DNA of 47,921 bases from Bacteroidales bacterium UBA1216 (GTDB taxonomy: Bacteria > Bacteroidota > Bacteroidia > Bacteroidales > Paludibacteraceae): positions 41,067-88,987 of the forward strand of contig DBXI01000073.1 in NCBI GenBank assembly GCA_002309255.1, in the 5' to 3' direction. Numbering within the stretch: the first letter of the stretch is position 1; each line of letters starts with the position of its first letter. The notes below the pieces were generated by a model. That model had not been told where the DNA came from. It saw only the letters and a list, made by a program, of their open reading frames with translations, and did not search any database. Below are positions 24,801 to 33,908 of the stretch, piece by piece. The position numbers and the translations under genes are program-made.

Positions 24801-25839
24801 TATTGAATGTATTTGTGGCGACACGACTTTCTTTGATCGTATTCTTTATTGCGTTAAATAGCAATGAGAACAATATTGAAAAAAACAATACAAATAAAGG
24901 CATTAAGTATAGAGCTATCATGTTATCAGAAATGCCTGCTAATTTATATATTCCTTCAAATGAGTGCCATACTGCGGGGTGAAGTATATACACTAACATG
25001 GAGCAGTCTCTTCCTAATCGTTGCATCACTCCCTCATGTTTGGTCGGATTCTTTACCCCATATACAAATATAGCAAATACTTGAGGAATAGTAACGATAT
25101 TTACGCCGAAGTCACGTCCCATCAACCATCGCTCAACCCAACATAAAAGGGTGGTTACGACGATGATGGTTAGGAGTGTTTTGTTTGATAATGTAATGTT
25201 TTCTTGGTGTTCATGTATCCAATGACCTAACATGAAATACGGAAATGCTACAATAAGCCAATTGCGGTATATCATGTTTGGGATATGAATTCCCGCAAGA
25301 TGTAATCCTTGCGCCAAACAAATATAAACAACAAAAAGCAGTGCCGCCAATATGTATGCAAATTTCCGTAATTTTAGAAGTTCAAGTATCCCATAAAACA
25401 CGTATGCATAAAGCAATGCAAATAGAAACCAATATTGTCCGGCTATTATACAGGGCCTATTGAGTAGCACCCACCCCAAAAGTTGTCTACTGGTAATTGT
25501 AAAATTTATGTTATGAAAAAACAGGTGCTGGAGCAGAACAAATGCCAAATAGAACAAAGATGCATAAAGCGTGATTTTTGCGATATGCATAATTTTTTTC
25601 TTTATTACAAGCCAATTTTGCCCTTCCTCTCCAACGCTATTCATCCCTGCATTACGTTCTAATGAACGGAAGCAGAAATAACCTGATACCATAAAAAAGA
25701 ATTGAACACTAAAACGGCTAATAGCCTGAACTGCTGTACCCAATATGCCTGGAAATTCGCAGTGTGCAAACACCACGAATATACAGGCTATCCCTTTTAT
25801 AAAGTCGAGACAATAATTGTACTGCTTCGCAACCGTCAT
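24793..25839 (-). CDS. Acyltransferase family 3 membrane protein, second copy
   Basis: 348 residues with about ten transmembrane segments. The N-terminal YCLDFIKGIACIFVVFAHC segment carries the conserved Lys and His of the family, followed by QFFFMVSGYFCF. Family members acylate surface polysaccharides from the periplasmic side. It overlaps the aldolase gene upstream by 4 nt (ATGA) and the dehydrogenase downstream by 8 nt, so it is embedded in the metabolic run and may transfer a product of that pathway. It is not closely similar to the family member at 10772-11737. Confidence 0.85.
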   Translation of the reverse strand: MTVAKQYNYCLDFIKGIACIFVVFAHCEFPGILGTAVQAISRFSVQFFFMVSGYFCFRSLERNAGMNSVGEEGQNWLVIKKKIMHIAKITLYASLFYLAFVLLQHLFFHNINFTITSRQLLGWVLLNRPCIIAGQYWFLFALLYAYVFYGILELLKLRKFAYILAALLFVVYICLAQGLHLAGIHIPNMIYRNWLIVAFPYFMLGHWIHEHQENITLSNKTLLTIIVVTTLLCWVERWLMGRDFGVNIVTIPQVFAIFVYGVKNPTKHEGVMQRLGRDCSMLVYILHPAVWHSFEGIYKLAGISDNMIALYLMPLFVLFFSILFSLLFNAIKNTIKESRVATNTFNNA

Positions 25840-26969
25840 ACTCCGAACAACTTTATATACTCTTTTTCGTCTTCAATTACACCGTACGCTTCTGCTCGCA
25901 TAAGGACTTTCGTTGCCCAATTGGTGTGAGGCCTTATCTCATTCATTCCCTTGCTGCCCTTAATCACACCACCGGAAGTGTGAAGAATCTGATATGCATC
26001 ATTATACTCATCCTTGGTCACAGCCAGCATACCATTTATAAAGTTCAAGTGAGTAGGGTGAATACAAGTCTTTCCCATAAAACCGTTGGCTTGATCCAAA
26101 ATAAGTTCTCGCATCAAACCGTCTACTGCATCATTTACAACAGGGCTGCGTTTTAAAAGGGTATTCTGAATATCAATCTTAGGCAGGTCTTCAAACTTCA
26201 TCCGCTTGTTCACACGGAAATACTCCCAAACAGGACCTGATACCGTATAATCATTGTTGCGGGTAAAGACATTCAATATATCCATTAAGCAGTTGGCAAC
26301 GGTCATAATGTCATAAATAGTGGAGTTGATTCCACGACGCACGCCAAAACATGACGAGAAATCTGTTCCGCCTACACGTATATTCAGAATCAGTTTCTTA
26401 TGGCAATCGCAAATGTTTTTGATGGCCATAAGCTCCAGCAGACGAGTCTCCTTGAAGGCTACACGGGCATCCTCAATAATCGGCATGCCATAAATGACCT
26501 CACCATACTTGTTATTCAGCTCAACAAGATGACTCATATAGGCTCCACCATTCACGCCATTAAATTTCGGGAAATTGAATCCTGTGATATAACGTATATG
26601 CTCAGGGCGCAACATACTTGCAAAATGCTCGAACTGTTCCGGACTTCTTACACGGAAGAAAAGTAGAGGAATATCCTCATATTTCAGTTTGCCGCTATCC
26701 TCTGCCTCCTTGAGCGTGTCCAGCACGCGGATGCTGTTCAACTCTGCAGCCGGCACATCATCTTCCGGACAAGCATCCTCGAAGCACATCACCATAGAGG
26801 TGAGACCGGGATACTTCTTGTCAATCACAGCTTGTGCAAAATCTTTCGTTCCGGGCATATACATGGTGGCACCGAGGCAGTACTGCAGCAAACTGCGGTC
26901 AGTGTATTTGTTAAAATCTACGGGCGGAACAACGAACTCGTAACCCGGGTTATACTGATGGTGTTTCAT
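25836..26969 (-). CDS. HpcH/HpaI aldolase/citrate lyase-like TIM-barrel enzyme
   Basis: 377 residues. Motifs of the citrate lyase beta/C-C bond lyase fold are visible: MVMCFEDACPEDD (Asp/Glu metal site), the Arg-containing LLFFRVRSPEQF, GMPIIEDARVAF and the late GFMGKTCIHPTHL. Relatives cleave or form C-C bonds between acetyl/pyruvate units and an oxo acid in a metal-dependent reaction. It is longer than typical HpcH (about 260), like the group that occurs beside ATP-grasp ligases in bacterial biosynthetic gene clusters (recollection of the family, not tested). It could supply the carbon skeleton for the dehydratases and dehydrogenase downstream. Confidence 0.8.
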   Translation of the reverse strand: MKHHQYNPGYEFVVPPVDFNKYTDRSLLQYCLGATMYMPGTKDFAQAVIDKKYPGLTSMVMCFEDACPEDDVPAAELNSIRVLDTLKEAEDSGKLKYEDIPLLFFRVRSPEQFEHFASMLRPEHIRYITGFNFPKFNGVNGGAYMSHLVELNNKYGEVIYGMPIIEDARVAFKETRLLELMAIKNICDCHKKLILNIRVGGTDFSSCFGVRRGINSTIYDIMTVANCLMDILNVFTRNNDYTVSGPVWEYFRVNKRMKFEDLPKIDIQNTLLKRSPVVNDAVDGLMRELILDQANGFMGKTCIHPTHLNFINGMLAVTKDEYNDAYQILHTSGGVIKGSKGMNEIRPHTNWATKVLMRAEAYGVIEDEKEYIKLFGV

Positions 26970-26998
26970 TATAGCCTTGAACTATTGATTTTTTACTA

Positions 26999-27895
26999 TC
27001 ATTTTGGTGAAACGATGGCCTCGGGATAATAGGTGTCTATCACTCTTTTTACCAAACTAACTTGTTTGGCTCGCTGGCGGGCTTCTTTTTCAGTAGTGTC
27101 ATAACTGTGGTTGGCGGCAACACTACCGCCGGTTTTCAGATATACAGGTGCTGCTACGCGAATGAAGTCGGGAACTTCATAGTGACGGATAAATCCTCCG
27201 CTGCTTTTCGGATTTTCGGTGTGCAGATCAATAGGTACATTAATGGCAGCACGCATGGATGCCAACATCTGGATCTGAATGTCACGAATGGGGTTTATGC
27301 TATTGGCTCCCAGTTCCTCTAATACATGTGCGGAACATGGATTGCCATGGCCACTGTGAGCGCTCACTTTGAAGTGGCAATCAGCAGGGATATAACCTAT
27401 TTTCCGAGCCTCGTTCAAAGCCCAAAGCAGACCTTCGTCATATATCAGAAAACCACGAACACCCAATGCTGCGGCACGCTTAATCTCCTCAATACCACGT
27501 ACTATCTGCTCCTGACCGCGGAGACGGTAGCCCATACGCTGACCTTCTTCAGTCTTTACAGATGCAGAAGTATCAGTTGTTGCACGTGGACCGCAAGCAA
27601 GAATGAGCTGTATTGTCCACTTCTCGGCGTATTCAACCATCTTCTTGATTTCATCATCAGTAAGGAACATGATCCCCTTCGTCTGGGTTACTCGATGAAT
27701 TTGTATCCCATATTCGTCTAGAGTCTCTAATAAGGCTTTCATTGCTGCCGGCCCTTGAATCCCCGGAACCTCAAAGCGGTACTGACCGCCATCTTCAAAT
27801 CGTTTTTCTGAAGTGGGTAAATCATATAAATCGCCACCAGGCATACCAACGCTTTCAAGAAATGCGCGAGTTTCTTTCATCGTGTAAAAGTTCAT
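26999..27895 (-). CDS. U32-peptidase-like TIM-barrel protein of unknown function
   Basis: 298 residues. The sequence RFEDGGQYRFEVPGIQGP, the ACGPRATTDTSA segment, IKRAAALGVRGFLIYDEGLLW and GGFIRHYEVPDFIRVAAPVYLK resemble a family usually labelled U32 peptidase in other phyla. U32 proteins more often act in RNA or cofactor modification than in proteolysis, so no peptidase activity is claimed. The conserved Asp-Glu and His-x-Glu positions suggest a metal- or substrate-binding barrel. It overlaps the ATP-grasp gene by 4 nt (ATGA, 27892-27895) and precedes the aldolase by 29 nt. The role in the pathway is unknown. Confidence 0.6.
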   Translation of the reverse strand: MNFYTMKETRAFLESVGMPGGDLYDLPTSEKRFEDGGQYRFEVPGIQGPAAMKALLETLDEYGIQIHRVTQTKGIMFLTDDEIKKMVEYAEKWTIQLILACGPRATTDTSASVKTEEGQRMGYRLRGQEQIVRGIEEIKRAAALGVRGFLIYDEGLLWALNEARKIGYIPADCHFKVSAHSGHGNPCSAHVLEELGANSINPIRDIQIQMLASMRAAINVPIDLHTENPKSSGGFIRHYEVPDFIRVAAPVYLKTGGSVAANHSYDTTEKEARQRAKQVSLVKRVIDTYYPEAIVSPK

Positions 27896-29151
27896 AATAT
27901 GTCACTATTAAAATCTATCATCAAATCATTGCCTTCTTCATCGAAGAAATGAAGGTGCATCTTTATATCGTTAAACACTTTTTGTAAATGAACGCGGTCA
28001 TTTACTTTTAGGTGTAAACCTAAAACCTTTTGTGCAGAGGTTCCGTCAGGGCCGATCATATCACCCACTCTCTTCATTTGAGTCAAATGCGTCAGTTCAG
28101 GCATATTCTGTATATAGCCTAAACCTTCAAAGCGTGCAATCTTTGCTTGTTTCCCGAGAATGAATAGATGGCAATATGTATGCTTAAACTCTGCATTATC
28201 TTTAGTGGCAATAGAATAGTCTGCCATTTTCCCCGTAAGGGCAAAATGGATAAGACAATCAAGCGCACTAATACCATTTTCCATCATTGTATAAGTATAA
28301 TGCTGTCCGCCGGTCAACCTATGCCCCATTTCCATGACATAAAAATCCTCGCCGTCAGTAAAGAACTGAACTGCTATCACACCGTTTTTGACTCCTGCTT
28401 TCTGATACATTCTTTTCATCAGGCCATCAATCTTATCAATATACGCTGCTGTGTATTTAGATGGGTAGATGCCAAAGTTGGTGACAGAGCCGCCATTGGC
28501 AGCTTTGTGAACATATCTGTCATCGGTGGTTGACAGCGAAACAATGCCGTCCTGAATAGTATAGGACAATGAGATACTATCCATCTCCATATACTTTTCT
28601 ATCACTACTTGTTTCTTTTCGGAGAAGGATAGGGCGTAATCCAAACACTTTTGATACTCTTCCGGTTTTTCGCAAAGAATAACACCTCGTGAACCACTGT
28701 TGTCAACGGGCTTGATAATCACCTTATTCTTTTCGTTTATGATAGCAGGATTAAAAGATTCCGGTTGGTATTCTGGTATGACGGGCACTCCATTGTCACG
28801 GCACAGTTGCTTAAACTTTGCCTTATCCATGGTCGTCTCAAAGACTTCCTTTGTGGCGTAACATGGTAAATTGGCAAGCTCACACAAATGCTGATAAGGC
28901 AATAAATAGGAGTCTGTAAAGCCTGTAAGTATTCCGTCTATGCCTTCTTCCTTTATTTTTTTCAAAAGTGCATTATAGTCTGTCAGGCTTATATCCCAAT
29001 ATTTATCTGCAATTTGTTTTGCTGGCGCATCTTCCAATTTGTTCCAACTTGTAACAATTGTATATACGCCTAAAGCCTTAGCGGCTTCAACAATGCTGCA
29101 TGTAATAGCATTGCTACCTAATATCAATAATTTCTTATCCTTCAAATCCAT
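27892..29151 (-). CDS. ATP-grasp carboxylate-amine ligase (CPSase-L/PurK-like)
   Basis: 419 residues. An N-terminal Rossmann-like domain (KKLLILGSNAITCSIVEAAKALG) precedes the ATP-grasp core: VIIKPVDNSGSRGV is the glycine-rich ATP loop, QVVIEKYM the hinge, and FYVMEMGHRLTGGQHY the magnesium-binding Glu-x-Gly-x-Arg. Such enzymes make an acyl phosphate from a carboxylate and join it to an amine. Substrates may be a keto or amino acid from this run and an amino sugar or amino acid (inference). The ATG at 29151 begins MDLKDKK and leaves 10 nt after the PLP enzyme stop. Confidence 0.88.
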   Translation of the reverse strand: MDLKDKKLLILGSNAITCSIVEAAKALGVYTIVTSWNKLEDAPAKQIADKYWDISLTDYNALLKKIKEEGIDGILTGFTDSYLLPYQHLCELANLPCYATKEVFETTMDKAKFKQLCRDNGVPVIPEYQPESFNPAIINEKNKVIIKPVDNSGSRGVILCEKPEEYQKCLDYALSFSEKKQVVIEKYMEMDSISLSYTIQDGIVSLSTTDDRYVHKAANGGSVTNFGIYPSKYTAAYIDKIDGLMKRMYQKAGVKNGVIAVQFFTDGEDFYVMEMGHRLTGGQHYTYTMMENGISALDCLIHFALTGKMADYSIATKDNAEFKHTYCHLFILGKQAKIARFEGLGYIQNMPELTHLTQMKRVGDMIGPDGTSAQKVLGLHLKVNDRVHLQKVFNDIKMHLHFFDEEGNDLMIDFNSDIL

Positions 29152-29161
29152 CGGTACAATC

Positions 29162-30106
29162 TTATGATAATATATCAATAATCCGTTTCATATCTTCTTT
29201 GCCATATCGTTGGTCTATTGGTAGTGGTTGCATTAAGTAGGCCATCTGATGGTCAATATCATTCGGCTCTGTGTGCTCCAATACACTTGGCCAATAGCGA
29301 GCTACGAAGATGTTGTTCTCTATTAGTTTCTCTCGCAATCCTTCAGTGGGCACAAGGTAGGGATATACCATCGGTATCGCATCATCCGGCAAAGGTAGTT
29401 CGAGTTGATTGTCTTTACCAAGCGCTTCGTGCAGCAACAGATAATTTGCCCTGCGTTGTTGGGCAACGGTTCTATAATCAATACCTTGCATCATTCGTTG
29501 CGTCAAATTTGACATTCGCTTGATGGGCTGGTTGACTAATGCCTTGCTTGTATTACGAAAATCTATATAACCGGCCTCCGGGGAAATATCAATACGCTTA
29601 ATCAATGAATCTATTCTCTCATACGAGTAGTCTTGCTCTATTCCTATTTCTAATACCTTGTCTGTATATAGATAGGCTCCGTCTGGTACACCGAAAAACT
29701 TACGGCATGTGTAGAAAGTGTCTGTCCCCTTTATGGGTTTTGCATAGAATGCTTGGGTATTGTCAACTATCAGACTATTTCTATATTGTTTTGCTAATGT
29801 TTCCGTGTAGTGTTGTTTTAGTCCATAATAGTTTGTATAAAGAATTGCTTCGTTGGGATTAAGTCTAATCTCCTGAGCTAATTCTAATTGTAAATTGATA
29901 TGGTAAAACTCATATGGGATACCTAACTTTCGGAACGGCTCTAAAACAACATCACAAGTATAATAAGGTATGTAAACCTTTTGGTATTTTCGTGCACGCA
30001 GAATATACTCCAGACAGTTTCGCCCGGTGTTGAGCTTTATGGCTTCCTTATGATATTCTTCCTGATAAGGAAGCTCCAACTCGAAATATCCGCCAATTGC
30101 TCTCAT
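29162..30106 (-). CDS. Divergent DegT-like PLP-dependent enzyme
   Basis: 314 residues with fold-type I aminotransferase features but little resemblance to the two canonical DegT proteins in the locus. Lys136 in CRKFFGVPDGAYL is the likely Schiff-base lysine, and Asp115 in LIVDNTQAF the pyridine contact. The N-terminal GRNCLEYILRARKY corresponds to the usual small-residue phosphate-binding region. It could transaminate a keto acid or sugar. It overlaps the ATP-grasp gene upstream by 4 nt and lies 10 nt before another ATP-grasp gene, so it is sandwiched between two ligases. Confidence 0.7.
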   Translation of the reverse strand: MRAIGGYFELELPYQEEYHKEAIKLNTGRNCLEYILRARKYQKVYIPYYTCDVVLEPFRKLGIPYEFYHINLQLELAQEIRLNPNEAILYTNYYGLKQHYTETLAKQYRNSLIVDNTQAFYAKPIKGTDTFYTCRKFFGVPDGAYLYTDKVLEIGIEQDYSYERIDSLIKRIDISPEAGYIDFRNTSKALVNQPIKRMSNLTQRMMQGIDYRTVAQQRRANYLLLHEALGKDNQLELPLPDDAIPMVYPYLVPTEGLREKLIENNIFVARYWPSVLEHTEPNDIDHQMAYLMQPLPIDQRYGKEDMKRIIDILS

Positions 30107-31311
30107 TCTACATGTATAGTGATATACTTTTGCTGGTTAAACACCACTTCCTCCATCATTTCCCGAGTATCAAACCGTATGAACAAAGAGCCTATGGCTT
30201 CATTGGCTGCTTTGAATCCATCCACAGGTTGACCTATCGTTTTATATAATGCCAATTCTTTTACAAGGGGTTTGATGTTTTCCGATATTTCAACTCCCAT
30301 AAATTTGCCGGATAACGGAGTGTGCAAGATAATATCTGCCCAATAGCCATAGAACTCAGCCGGCTTGATGTCAACAGATTCTCCTAACGCAGCCTTGACA
30401 CAAGCTCTTGCAAGGTCTTGACCGGTGGCCATCCGTAATATCTCACTCAAACGATTTCCTCCGGCTCGTGGAGACAATTCCATGATATATGGCTTGCCAT
30501 TTTTCCCGACACGAGCTTCGATATTATAGAGCGAGGTGCGCATCCCGAGTAATGACACAAGACGTTGAATTTCTTTTTTTAAATAATCTTGCGCTTTTTG
30601 AGGCATCGTGCTTGGCCATGTGTGATCGGCGGGAGTATATGGATTAGGTGCGTTTTTATCAAAATGCTGATCATCAAAAGTTGTAAACACCATTTCTCCA
30701 TTTACAGAAAAACTATCTGATCCACTTTGATAGCCATTCAACTCAATAAATTCTTCAATAATAATCTCTTTTGCCCCTAATGAAGAACGATATGCTTTTT
30801 CAATAGCCGGTAGTAGCTCTTCTTTGGTGTTTACTCGTGTTACACCTTTGCTGCCGGCAGAATCGACAGGTTTAACTATGATGGGATATTCCCATGATTC
30901 GGCATCAGCGTAGGCTTCTTGGATTGAGTGATAGCCTTTAGCTTTTGGTACGTTAAAATTATTGTCTTTGAGGAATTGACGAAATAACGCTTTGTTCTGC
31001 AGAATCTCAACACTCTTATAAGGTCCGACATTTGGTAAACCCATTTGTTCTGCAACGTACGCGGCTGTTAGCACCCCGGGATCTACTGCGTAAGATAATA
31101 TCCCGTCTATCTGTTTCTCTTTTGCAATCTGAAGGATAGATTCTTTGTCTATAATGCTGGCATCGATGTATTCATCTGACCACTTATGTGCCAGATTGGT
31201 AGGGATGTTATCACATGTAATGACATAATGTCCCAACGCATGCGCGGCATCAATGGCGGGCTTCAAGTAATAGATGCCCCCAAGCAGCATTATTTTCTTT
31301 TGCTTGCTCAT
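30103..31311 (-). CDS. ATP-grasp ligase (CPSase-L/PurK-like), second of its type
   Basis: 402 residues. The N-terminal preATP-grasp domain KKIMLLGGIYYLKPAIDAA is followed by the ATP-grasp core: IIVKPVDSAGSKGV, EIIIEEFI and the catalytic end PYIMELSPRAGGNRLSE. It shares architecture with the ligase at 27892-29151 but differs in the C-terminal lid, so it probably uses another substrate. It is predicted to activate a carboxylate as acyl phosphate. The ATG at 31311 gives the common 4-nt ATGA overlap with the aminotransferase stop. Confidence 0.88.
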   Translation of the reverse strand: MSKQKKIMLLGGIYYLKPAIDAAHALGHYVITCDNIPTNLAHKWSDEYIDASIIDKESILQIAKEKQIDGILSYAVDPGVLTAAYVAEQMGLPNVGPYKSVEILQNKALFRQFLKDNNFNVPKAKGYHSIQEAYADAESWEYPIIVKPVDSAGSKGVTRVNTKEELLPAIEKAYRSSLGAKEIIIEEFIELNGYQSGSDSFSVNGEMVFTTFDDQHFDKNAPNPYTPADHTWPSTMPQKAQDYLKKEIQRLVSLLGMRTSLYNIEARVGKNGKPYIMELSPRAGGNRLSEILRMATGQDLARACVKAALGESVDIKPAEFYGYWADIILHTPLSGKFMGVEISENIKPLVKELALYKTIGQPVDGFKAANEAIGSLFIRFDTREMMEEVVFNQQKYITIHVE

Positions 31312-32417
31312 TTCTTGATACAATTCAGTATGCGTTCCAAATCATTCTCGCTTAGTTCATGATGCATCGGCAGGCAAATCACTTCGTTGGCGATACGTTT
31401 GGCAACTGGTAGGTTCTCCGGCGCAGCGGACGGTAGACCGCGATAGGTGGAGAAATCACTAATCAACGGGTAGAAATAACGACGACCTAATACCTTCTGA
31501 CTCTTCATCTTGAAGTACAACTCATCACGACTCATTCCAAACTTCTCTGCATTGATGAAGATCGGGAAGTAACTGTAGTTATGACGCACACCCGCCATGT
31601 CCTCAAAGAAACGTACTCCCGGCACATCGCGTAACTCCTGGCGGTAGATCTGCGCCACCTTCTGACGGGCTGAAATAGCGGCATCAACTTGCTTTAGGTT
31701 CAGCAAACCATAGGCCGCACGCACTTCATCCACTTTGCTGTTGATGCCGGGGGCTACTACTACCGTCTCTCCGGCAAAACCAAAGTTCTTGAGGTAATCG
31801 ATGCGCTTTTTGGTCACTTCGTCATGTACTACCAAAGCTCCACCTTCCAGCGTGTTATATACTTTCGTGGCGTGAAAACTGAGTGTGGACATATCACCGG
31901 CATTCAAAATGCTTTCTCCATTGACATCAACGCCGAAAGCGTGCGCTGCATCATAGATCACTTTCAAGCCGTATTTGTCGGCAATCTCTTGGATGCGCTT
32001 GGTGTTACAAGGCTTGCCATAACAATGAACCGGCATGATAGCCGTCGTCTTGGGCGTGATCGCTGCCTCTATCTTTTCTGGGTCTATCCCGCATGTTGAT
32101 TCTTCAATATCAACAAACACGGGCTTGATCCCGTTCCACCAAAGCGAATGAGTGGTGGCAACAAAAGAGTAGGGCGTCGTGATCACCTCTCCGGTGATAC
32201 GCAGCGCCTGCAGAGCCGTTATAAGGGGTAAAGTGCCATTCGTAAACAACGAAAGATAGGGCACTTTTAGATATTCAGAAAGTGCTTTCTCCAACTGCTT
32301 GTGAAACTGACCGTTATTGGTGATCCATTTGCTTGCCCAAATCTCTTTGAGCATCTCATTGAAATCCTCCAGATTAGGAAGCAACGGAGAGGTTACTGTG
32401 ATTTGTTGGGTATCCAT
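31308..32417 (-). CDS. DegT/DnrJ/EryC1 aminotransferase (VioA/DesV-like)
   Basis: 369 residues. Lys185 in LSFHATKVYNTLEGG is the Schiff-base lysine, and Asp156 (VIYDAAHAFG) the cofactor contact. The HATK form is typical of the group that aminates dTDP- or UDP-4-keto-6-deoxyhexoses such as VioA and DesI relatives. No dTDP-glucose pathway genes (rmlA, rmlB) are present in the window, so the 4-keto sugar would have to come from elsewhere or from the PglF-like enzyme. The start at 32417 leaves 4 nt after the flippase stop. Confidence 0.9.
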   Translation of the reverse strand: MDTQQITVTSPLLPNLEDFNEMLKEIWASKWITNNGQFHKQLEKALSEYLKVPYLSLFTNGTLPLITALQALRITGEVITTPYSFVATTHSLWWNGIKPVFVDIEESTCGIDPEKIEAAITPKTTAIMPVHCYGKPCNTKRIQEIADKYGLKVIYDAAHAFGVDVNGESILNAGDMSTLSFHATKVYNTLEGGALVVHDEVTKKRIDYLKNFGFAGETVVVAPGINSKVDEVRAAYGLLNLKQVDAAISARQKVAQIYRQELRDVPGVRFFEDMAGVRHNYSYFPIFINAEKFGMSRDELYFKMKSQKVLGRRYFYPLISDFSTYRGLPSAAPENLPVAKRIANEVICLPMHHELSENDLERILNCIKK

Positions 32418-32421
32418 AGAA

Positions 32422-33879
32422 CTATTGTTGTTTTCGCTTAAAAAGCATATTGAGCGCAATGCGCTTGATTTGAATGTATTCATCCATCTTTGTCGTTTCG
32501 CAGAAACCGAAAACGATGGCTGCTCCGCAAACGACTTGTATGGGCAGAAGAATATAATAACTGAGTGGTAACCAGCCGATGAAGTAAACTATCGCCGCCA
32601 TAACTAATGCAAGGGCCATACTCGGTAATATGTCCTTAATCTGTGCCCATATACTGTACTGCAAAAATGGACCTGAATAGTAGGCATTCAAGTAGTAGGC
32701 AAACCAACCTGTTACAACCGAACCGATAAGCATCCAATAAATGTCAATGAAAATACCTAATAGAATAGGTATAACTGCTACACATTTCTTGATGATCTCC
32801 AGTTTCAGAAACAAGTCGCTACGACCTTGCACCTGTAACATGTTGAGGTTGATGGCATGTAATGGATATAGCGACATCGAGAAACATAGAATCTGCAAGT
32901 ATCCTACGCAAGGTAACCATTTATCTCCGACCAATACAAAAATGAAACTCTTGGCGCAGCCGGCAAGACCGAACATGAATACGAATGTGACCAGCATCGT
33001 TACTTTAATGATCTGACGATAGGCCTCTCTCATCCGTTCTTTTTCGTCTTGCATCTTGCTCAGCACGGGGTAGCTGACGCGTTGGATGACATTGGTCATG
33101 TTCCGAGAAAAGAGATTCGCATATAGGTGTGCCTGTGTGTATTGACCTAATGTAGCCGGGCTGTAACACTTACCGATAACTACTTTATATATGTCTGTCC
33201 ATATCGTGTGTATCAGTCTGCTGACAAGTAGCTTCCAGCCGAATCCCCATAGTTCTTTGAAGCTTTCAACCGAAAATCGCAACGCCGGAAACCATCTGCT
33301 CGCGATCCATAATGCAATGGTATTTGTAAGTTGGCGCGTCATCTGTTGCGCGACCAACGCCCATACTCCGTAGCCCATATATGCAACATATATACCTACA
33401 GCGCCGGATGCTATTGCGGCGGATAAGGAGCAGATAGCAATAGTCTTGAAATCTACCTTCCGTGTTAGGGTGGTAAGAGGAACAAGCGACAAGGCATTGA
33501 TAATAACAATAATGCCCATCACACGGAGCAAAATGGTCAACTGAGATTTTTCGAAGAATAGGCTTATCAGCGGCGCGCAGGCAAATAACACACCGTACAT
33601 CACGAAACTCAATACAAGATTAGTGATAAATACGGTGCTGAAATCGAGTGCTGTAGCATCTTTCTTGCGAATGAGCGCGCTGCTTAAACCACTGTTAACA
33701 ATACTTTCTGATATAAGGATAAATATCATCAGTATCCCTAATAGACCATACTCTTCTGGTGAAAGCATGCGCGCTAATACGATACCGACAAGGAACGTTA
33801 TTCCTTGACTCAAGATGCTGTCGGTAAAACTCCAACCAACTCCCTTTATTGTCGTATCGCGGTAACTGGTGCGTGGCAT
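32422..33879 (-). CDS. wzx: Wzx-type repeat-unit flippase (MOP superfamily)
   Basis: 485 residues with about 12-14 transmembrane helices across the whole length. The N-terminal TIKGVGWSFTDSILSQGITFLVGIVLARMLSPEEYGLLG is a recognisable WzxC/TuaB-like opening. It translocates the undecaprenyl-linked repeat unit from the cytoplasmic to the periplasmic face. It lies between the Wzz-like gene (29-nt gap) and the aminotransferase. Substrate specificity cannot be predicted. Confidence 0.92.
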   Translation of the reverse strand: MPRTSYRDTTIKGVGWSFTDSILSQGITFLVGIVLARMLSPEEYGLLGILMIFILISESIVNSGLSSALIRKKDATALDFSTVFITNLVLSFVMYGVLFACAPLISLFFEKSQLTILLRVMGIIVIINALSLVPLTTLTRKVDFKTIAICSLSAAIASGAVGIYVAYMGYGVWALVAQQMTRQLTNTIALWIASRWFPALRFSVESFKELWGFGWKLLVSRLIHTIWTDIYKVVIGKCYSPATLGQYTQAHLYANLFSRNMTNVIQRVSYPVLSKMQDEKERMREAYRQIIKVTMLVTFVFMFGLAGCAKSFIFVLVGDKWLPCVGYLQILCFSMSLYPLHAINLNMLQVQGRSDLFLKLEIIKKCVAVIPILLGIFIDIYWMLIGSVVTGWFAYYLNAYYSGPFLQYSIWAQIKDILPSMALALVMAAIVYFIGWLPLSYYILLPIQVVCGAAIVFGFCETTKMDEYIQIKRIALNMLFKRKQQ

Positions 33880-33908
33880 GCGGTTTCAAGTTTATCTATT
33901 TGGCTGCC

